Assembly (NCBI GenBank): GCA_963924555.1
Contig: OZ004588.1
Location: forward strand, 7,475,205-7,539,204
Length of the DNA: 64,000 nt
Direction: 5' to 3'
DNA from: Crambe crambe
Taxonomy: Eukaryota; Porifera; Demospongiae; Poecilosclerida; Crambeidae
How positions within the stretch are numbered: position 1 is the first letter of the stretch; each line of letters opens with the position of its first letter. A program made the position numbers and the translations under genes. Under the pieces are notes generated by a model, which saw only the letters and a program-made list of their open reading frames with translations, was not told the origin of the DNA and did not search any database. Below are positions 58,601-64,000 of this stretch, in pieces.

Positions 58601-59187
58601 ATGATAGGGGGCACCCTCAGGGGCATTGCAATCACACAAATAGCTTGCCATGAGTACCACTCTGCTGCTGTAGCAGGTACGTCTTCAAAACCTCAAAAAA
58701 TCCCCCACCAAATTTTACCCACTATAACATGATGTGTGGATATATGCACATGACTTGGTGTAGATGGTGGAGAACTTTACACGTGGGGCAGAGCAGGTCC
58801 ACCAAACAGACGTCTCCTCGTCAGGTGGAGTTCCAAGGGGCCTGTGGAGTGGCACACATCTTAGGTGAGTAAGGGAGCACCCCTGTAATTACTGTCCCTT
58901 GGAGGTACAACCCTGTAATTACTGTCACTTAAAATAGAGGTACAACCCTGTACTGTAGTGTGTTCTGAAGGAGGTAAGGTCTATTCTTTTGGTTCCAATA
59001 AGTTTGGTGAGTTGGGACTGGTGCACCCGACCCCTCCCTCCATGACCAAGCCCAGTCATGTGACTCCACTCACAGAGGTGGTGAAAGTGACCCCATTCCG
59101 CTGCTATAGACAGCGTAGTCTCACGTAGCCAGACCCGATTCTTTCCTTTTTCTTGGGGTCGCCAAGAAAAAAAGGGTCTATAGACAG
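58601..59187 (+). pseudogene. PRAF-like exons 6-8 remnant, copy 3
   Basis: Parts of exon 6 (from GATAGGGGGCACCCTCAGGG), exon 7 with an internal deletion, and exon 8 are recognisable. Exon 8 is interrupted by a small insertion. Exons 9-13, including FYVE, are missing. This is the right edge of the amplified locus. Confidence 0.75.
59114..59177. mobile_element. 64-bp insertion with 10-bp target duplication
   Basis: Compared with the intact exon 8 end (GCTATAGACAGTGAG) the remnant has 64 extra bases flanked by CTATAGACAG (59104-59113 and 59178-59187). The insert begins CGTAGTCTCACGTAGCCAGA and ends in AAAAAAAGGGT. The start resembles the ends of the MITE at 27306-27919 (TAGTCTCGCGGGCCAGACCC), so it may be a deleted member of that family. 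Confidence 0.6.
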
Positions 59188-59700
59188 TGAGTAGGCAAAG
59201 AAAAGTGATGCGGGGGTTCCACACATGAAGGGGTGTTCCATCTTCCCTATCCTATCAAACTGACTTGTAAGATCTTCCCATGATTTGCTTTACATCTTGC
59301 ATGATCCATGGCATATTTCTTGAAAGATCTTTACATGCTCATGCATTAGAAACAGGCAAGAACTTGCTAACAGATCCGGAAGATACCTTGACATATGCTA
59401 ATCATGTATTGGAAACAGGTATGACAGACCTTGCACGATCCATAAAACACATTTTGACATGCTACAGGCAAGAACTTGCTAACACAGGATTTTTAGATAG
59501 GTGGGGTTGCAGGACCATGGGGTATACATAGCACACACACTTGGTGGGAGGTGTGGAGGGAAGGGGTATATGGTGTTGGAGGACCCATGTAGGCAGGACT
59601 GCATGTAGTAACCAAGTAGTAGGACTGGTAGGATGTGACTTGCTTCATGCACTGTGTGATCGTGGAGTGCTTCCTCACTGCATTAATCTTTGAAGTAACA
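59188..59700. other. Spacer right of the amplified locus
   Basis: No gene is supported. A short open frame at 59280-59531 contains internally repeated words (GCATTAGAAACAGG and GTATTGGAAACAGG; GCAAGAACTTGCTAACA twice), indicating degraded tandem duplication rather than coding. Confidence 0.4.
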
Positions 59701-59701
59701 C

Positions 59702-60115
59702 ATGCATGGTCACAGGTGTGACTGTTAAAGGAATATTTAATAATGTGTGACCTTGAAAGTACAAGTCAAAGTATAGTGCGATATGGATGTGTCATATTTT
59801 CCAATACATAGACTATTCTCTATTTTCCGAGAGATATCTTTAAGTGACACAGACACACACAAGCATTATCACAGGTGTGATTGTTAAAGGAAATAACAGT
59901 TATTATGTGAAAGTATACACGCCAAATACAGTGTAATATGGATGTGTCATGTATACATAGATTATTTTCTATTTTCCGAGCATGAAGTGACATGTGCATG
60001 GTCACAGGTGTGATTGTTAAAGGAAATAACAGTTAGTATGCGAGTTATCTAATGTGTGACCTTGAAATACAAGCCGTACAGTGCAATGTGTCATGTATGC
60101 ATAGGGACTATTTTC
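59702..60115. repeat. Imperfect tandem repeat of about 140 bp, three copies
   Basis: Three blocks share GTCACAGGTGTGA(C/T)TGTTAAAGG, a GTGTGACCTTGAAA-type segment, GATATGGATGTGTCAT and CTATTTTCCGAG, in that order. Confidence 0.7.
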
Positions 60116-60326
60116 AATTCACACCACAAGCCTGTAGCGACGAACTACAGTTGATCTAATATGTAGACAAAAGACAATGGTGAAGAAAGTCAACGAAGGA
60201 TATGGATTTTCTATCAAGGGCTGAGGTGTACGAGCTGTAAATTTACCACACAATAGTGTAGATTAATATGCATAACATAATCTAAATTGTACTCCAACTC
60301 TGCCAGATTGCAATATTTCCCAATAG

Positions 60327-60398
60327 TGACTTCCTCCTCCTGCTCATTTTTTTCATCGTCTTTGTCCTATCCATTATTTCCTTCTGCTTCTTTGTGAG
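60327..60398 (+). other. Possible orphan exon with a hydrophobic segment
   Basis: Between an acceptor (CCCAATAG) and a donor (GAG|GTAATG) the open frame reads DFLLLLIFFIVFVLSIISF, a strong transmembrane-like segment. I cannot find matching exons with consistent phase on either side; a following acceptor at about 60451 would give a short tail ending at TGA. It may be an unannotated tail-anchored protein or chance. Confidence 0.2.
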
Positions 60399-61131
60399 GT
60401 AATGTTACTCTGTAGCAAATACTTTTTATAATTGGTAGTTTGCCTCTGCAGTGTGTGGTTTGATTCAGTCCAAGTTGGTTGGAAGGACTGATAGTGTACC
60501 ACATAGCAGCAGTGGTCTGTTATGACAGAAGATGACATGAACAGACAAGTCCTGGAAGAGCTAGAACAAAAACTTGACGATAAGTGAAATAATGACAACA
60601 TTACTACATATGATACCAACTCATTACATTGCATCAGTGTTGCTCTCTCTATATATAAACTCTGTCATTGACCGGATTTTGTGAAAATGAATCTTATTTA
60701 ACCACCAAATGTGATATCTTCTCCACCTTGTCCAAGTTGGAGTTTTTCATTTTAAACACTATCAACAAAAGCAAAATTGTATCTAGCCATAGATACATGC
60801 ATATTTGACTGTTGGTATAAGTCACTCCATAGGAAGAGAATATTAATACATTACAAGTGGTGATGTGGAGAATTGTACTGAGAAGAATGAGTTTTATAGT
60901 CTCATGAACCAGACCATTCTTTCTGCCTGGCATGTGTGCCTGGTGATGAGGAATGCTCTGGTGGATGAGTTTTTACTGGATGGGCAAGGTGAGGTCAGTG
61001 TCGTGGGGTTCTTCCAGAGAGACCGAGTTCTAGTTTATGATTGGGAGGAGTGTGATCGCGCAACACCACTTGCAAGGACCCATCTTCCTCTGAGAAAAAT
61101 AAGAAAACAATTTTTAAACACTCAGCCACCT

Positions 61132-63616
61132 CTAATGAGGCACACCTTTGACTGTCTGAACTAAGAAGCATGCTTCGTCCTGGATGCTGTGGACCATGGT
61201 GTCATCCACCATCACCAATAAGCCACTGGAAGTGAGACGCACAAAGGAGCTGACCCGCCCCACACTCTGACCTCCAAGCTTCTCCAGCAGCTTCAGAAGG
61301 AGTTCCTGTGCCGTCAGTGACTCCAAACACACTGCCTGGAATACTACACACACACACACACACACACACACCAACAACAATAACAACAATAAACAAAAAA
61401 TAAATAAAACAAAAAAAAAGTTTGTACTGTACATACTGTGGCCAAAATTTCATTTCATGTCTACATGCCACTCAATAAAGTGCATTTCACATAATTAGAG
61501 AAGTCTGACCTTTGTCCTCTTCTTGCACTAGACGGATGTAGAGTGTTTTGAGGGTACAGCAACGGAGTGCATTATAGAGACGTATTCCATCAGCATGACC
61601 ACACAGTTCCATCAGATCTCTTCGACTTAGGCGCACCAAATCAGTACCAGTATAGTTGGAAAATAAGCTAGAATACAGGTCGAACCGGTTCACCATCAGC
61701 CACTTTCTGGTTTCCTCCACTGAGGTGCATGATATGATGATGTTGGTGGTGTGGGAGGGGCTGGGTAAGAGCTGACAGGGAGGTGTGGTCAGGTTGAAAG
61801 GGGAAGACCCTGGCGTGAGTGAAACAGCAGTGCTGCAAATGGAGGAAAATATCACATGATAATCACATGATGTATAGAGAGGTACAACCTGTCAGATTTG
61901 AAAGGAGTTGAAGGGAGATTAGCAGTGGAGTTGTTGGGTGAGAGAGGTAAGGGAGAGAACTGAGTGGTGCTTGATGACGAGTGGAATTTGATCTATCAGG
62001 AGGAAGAAGTCAAGAAATTTGAAACACCATTGCAATATCAATGGAATGGAACTCCTGGGCCACCAGGGATAGGACTTTATGTCCTCCCCTTGGACCTAGT
62101 TCTGTAAGCATGTCATAGACACACCCACCTGCTCACAGACAGGAAGTTTCTCTACTTTGACTTGATCTTGTCGCTGCTTACGATCCCCTCCTTTGTCCTT
62201 AAAGACCTTGATCCCACACATTCCCTGATACAGTACTTCTTCTCTCTGTCTCTCCTCATTGTACTCACTGATAGCCAGCACCAGACGCAGTGGGACCCCT
62301 CTCTCTCCACCTGCAGGTCATCACCACAAACCATCACAAGAATCACTGTGGATAATGCAGTGTTACAAGCAATTAAGCGTAGTTGGAACTGTAGGGCCAC
62401 ACATATAGCCCTATTTTCCTAACTCCACCACAAAATCCAATGGTAAACCCCCCACACACACTCATCTAGCCTGGATATGAGGAGACTCACCATGCTTCTT
62501 TGCTGCAAACTCGGTGCTGAGGCAGTTCAATTTGATGGCCAAGACTGCTGTCTTTGACTGGCCCCAGGAGAAGTGAATGACATTGAGAGCGGAGTCATCA
62601 TTACTAACATTGCTGAGTTTATCACACCCAATAACATCTGCACACAAGGAAACAAATTGAGTTGGCTAATGAATATCTAGCTCCATCCCCTTGGTACATG
62701 GTGGGGAACTTGCCTATTTCCAGTAAGCGGTCACATGGGTGCTCTCGACTCCATTGATCAAAGTGTTCTTTCTCACTGTTTCTCCAACGCAGTTCACAGA
62801 AACTGAGGCTTAGGGTACCCTGGAACAATGAGGGAATGAAGGTGAGTGGAGGACAAGGGAAATGGGGGAGGGGGGGAGGAAGTGAAGGTGGGTGGAGGAT
62901 GAGGGGAATACACAGACCTTGTATAGGAGAGGAGTAGCTGAAGAGTGTTGGAGTTGTATTTCGTAGGAATAGCCTGAGGATATATGAAGTATTGTACAGA
63001 CCCATTCCAAGTTTCCTTAATTATTGGACTTGGTGCAATACAGTCACCGTGTTGAGTATAGGAGAATAGTGGTGTACTTTAAAACTTTATAATCATAGAC
63101 CTGCCCTCCAACATGGTGACTGTCTGCAATAAGCCACACCTACTTAGAAATATGAATGGCAATGGGTATCTTTGAGTAGATGTATAAAGTGAAATCCCTA
63201 TACCTTTGTTGAGGTAAGTGACTCGTTCTTGTTCTGTCTTAATGCCATAGGCAGTTGGTGCATTTAGAGTGATTTCAAATCTCTTGGCATCCCCAACTTC
63301 AATGCCAGCACTAGTGGCACTGGAATTGGCTGGTAGCGACATCGACGCTTCTTCCAATAACAGCGGAAACTCACTATTATCCTGCATCAAGTTGTCCAAC
63401 ACTTCACTGTACATTATAAATTTTCAGAGAGTCAAGGAGCAGCTAACTAGCAACACATTACCTCATGTCATAAGTCAAGTCTATTTCTGGTCCTCCCAAT
63501 TGAGTTCCTCGGCCTAACCCACCCGGACCAAGATTGGTCGAGGCTAGCTCCGCCGCCAACCCACATCTCTCTAGGTCTAACAAGTCCTCTGAACGCCAAC
63601 TACTATGACTAGCCAT
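61132..63616 (-). CDS. TFCP2: CP2/LSF family transcription factor (TFCP2/UBP1-like)
   Basis: Nine exons, 495 aa: 63462-63616, 63204-63406, 62918-62973, 62714-62819, 62491-62637, 62129-62310, 61889-61992, 61510-61832, 61132-61343. The grainyhead/CP2 DNA-binding domain spans roughly residues 75-290 (FEITLNAPTAYG, YLNKGYSYEI, WSREHPCDRLLEID, CLSTEFAAKKHGGERGVP, IKVFKDKGGDRKQRQD). A SAM-like domain follows (RKWLMVNRFDLYSSLFSNY, HADGIRLYNAL) and the end matches the LSF tetramerisation region (LESLTAQELLLKLLEKL, QDEACFLVQTVK). Length fits human LSF (about 500 aa). The intron after 62714 appears to use a GC donor (AG|GCAAGT). The last acceptor was set at 61343 since it alone keeps phase. The start is 152 bp from a divergent RRM gene. 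Confidence 0.9.
61347..61371. repeat. CA microsatellite
   Basis: (CA)n next to the last acceptor of the CP2/LSF gene; on the gene strand it reads (TG)n. Confidence 0.8.
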
Positions 63617-63768
63617 CTTGTTAGCTATTAAATGCAGGTATTATTTTTAAACATTTCTCAAATTCGAATAATTAGATAGGCCTAAGCACGTGGCACCTGG
63701 GTAGTGTCACGAACTATGCACGAACGTATCCGGACGTAATACTTGGGGGCGCCAAGAGAAGTTTCATC
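63617..63768. promoter_or_regulatory. Shared promoter of CP2/LSF and RRM genes
   Basis: The start codons face away from each other across 152 bp. The stretch contains CACGTGG near 63689 (E-box) and no obvious TATA box. Confidence 0.55.
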
Positions 63769-64000
63769 ATGAGTGAGGAAAAGGTATATTTTTTCGATCA
63801 TAGAAATAGATTTGAAACTTTCTATCTATTTCAGAATCTGCAGCAGTGTAAGGTGTTTGTGGGGGGATTACATTTGGATACCGACAATGAGAGCCTGAAG
63901 GAGTACTTCGGCCATTGTGGGGAGATCCTTGATGCTATTGTAATGCGAGATGGGACCACTAAGAAATCAAGGGGTTTCGGGTTTGTGACTTTTGTTGACA
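63769..64000 (+). CDS. RRM RNA-binding protein, hnRNP A/B or Musashi-like (partial)
   Basis: Two exons are visible, 63769-63783 (MSEEK) and 63835 to the window end. The second opens an RRM: RNP2 is KVFVGGL, RNP1 is SRGFGFVTF, with [11 protein letters not shown] and [10 protein letters not shown] between them, a form typical of the first RRM of hnRNP A/B, D or Musashi/DAZAP1 proteins. Such proteins bind single-stranded RNA in splicing and mRNA control. Which subfamily it is cannot be decided as the rest lies beyond the window. The tiny first exon and its intron (GTATAT, TTTCAG) keep the phase. Confidence 0.85.
   Translation, partial: MSEEKVYFFDHRNRFETFYLFQNLQQCKVFVGGLHLDTDNESLKEYFGHCGEILDAIVMRDGTTKKSRGFGFVTFVD

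Noticed and set aside
60865-61164. A 99-aa open frame on the + strand
   Set aside because: No domain, no splice context, and it overlaps the end of the CP2/LSF gene.
63048-63105. An extra exon of the CP2/LSF gene (QVYDYKVLKY)
   Set aside because: Its acceptor is poor and the exon at 62918-62973 (GYSYEIQLQ) fits both the phase and the family alignment.

Overview
The window is nuclear DNA from an early-branching animal, most likely a demosponge (Amphimedon-like). Most genes carry many short GT-AG introns, neighbouring start codons are often only 150-200 bp apart, and the gene set is animal (TIMELESS, prefoldin 5, BIN/amphiphysin, STRIP, SHMT, CDK5RAP3, CP2/LSF). The species call is inference. 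I built gene models by matching splice sites to reading phase; every complete multi-exon model closes to a whole number of codons.

Left part (1-28 kb): the 3' exon of TIMELESS (+); PFDN5 (+); two copies of a head-to-head pair of small single-exon secreted cysteine-rich genes, the + partner looking like a cystine-knot hormone; a 16-exon N-BAR/SH3 gene (-) whose introns hold minisatellites and a dead retroelement; STRIP (+); a clan-7-type cytochrome P450 (-).

Middle (28-42 kb): SHMT (+); CDK5RAP3 (-); and, 149 bp from it on the other strand, a 602-aa PH-RCC1-FYVE protein resembling the plant PRAF family. Its large fifth intron holds an oppositely transcribed gene coding for ankyrin repeats, ZU5, UPA and a death domain.

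Right part (42-59 kb): this locus is tandemly multiplied with a period of about 8.65 kb. It gives three ankyrin-ZU5-UPA-death genes (A, B, C) while the PH-RCC1-FYVE copies decay. A has a frameshift. B looks like an unequal-crossover hybrid, with A's N-terminus and C's C-terminus. C has an array of exactly 32 ankyrin units of 99 bp. Nearly all differences between units fall in five codons and all change the amino acid; several of those positions belong to the ligand-facing surface of ankyrin repeats. This is the most interesting system here: a candidate rapidly evolving recognition array fused to a death-signalling module.

Right end (59-64 kb): a repeat-rich spacer, then a CP2/LSF transcription factor (-) and the start of an RRM protein (+), again head-to-head.
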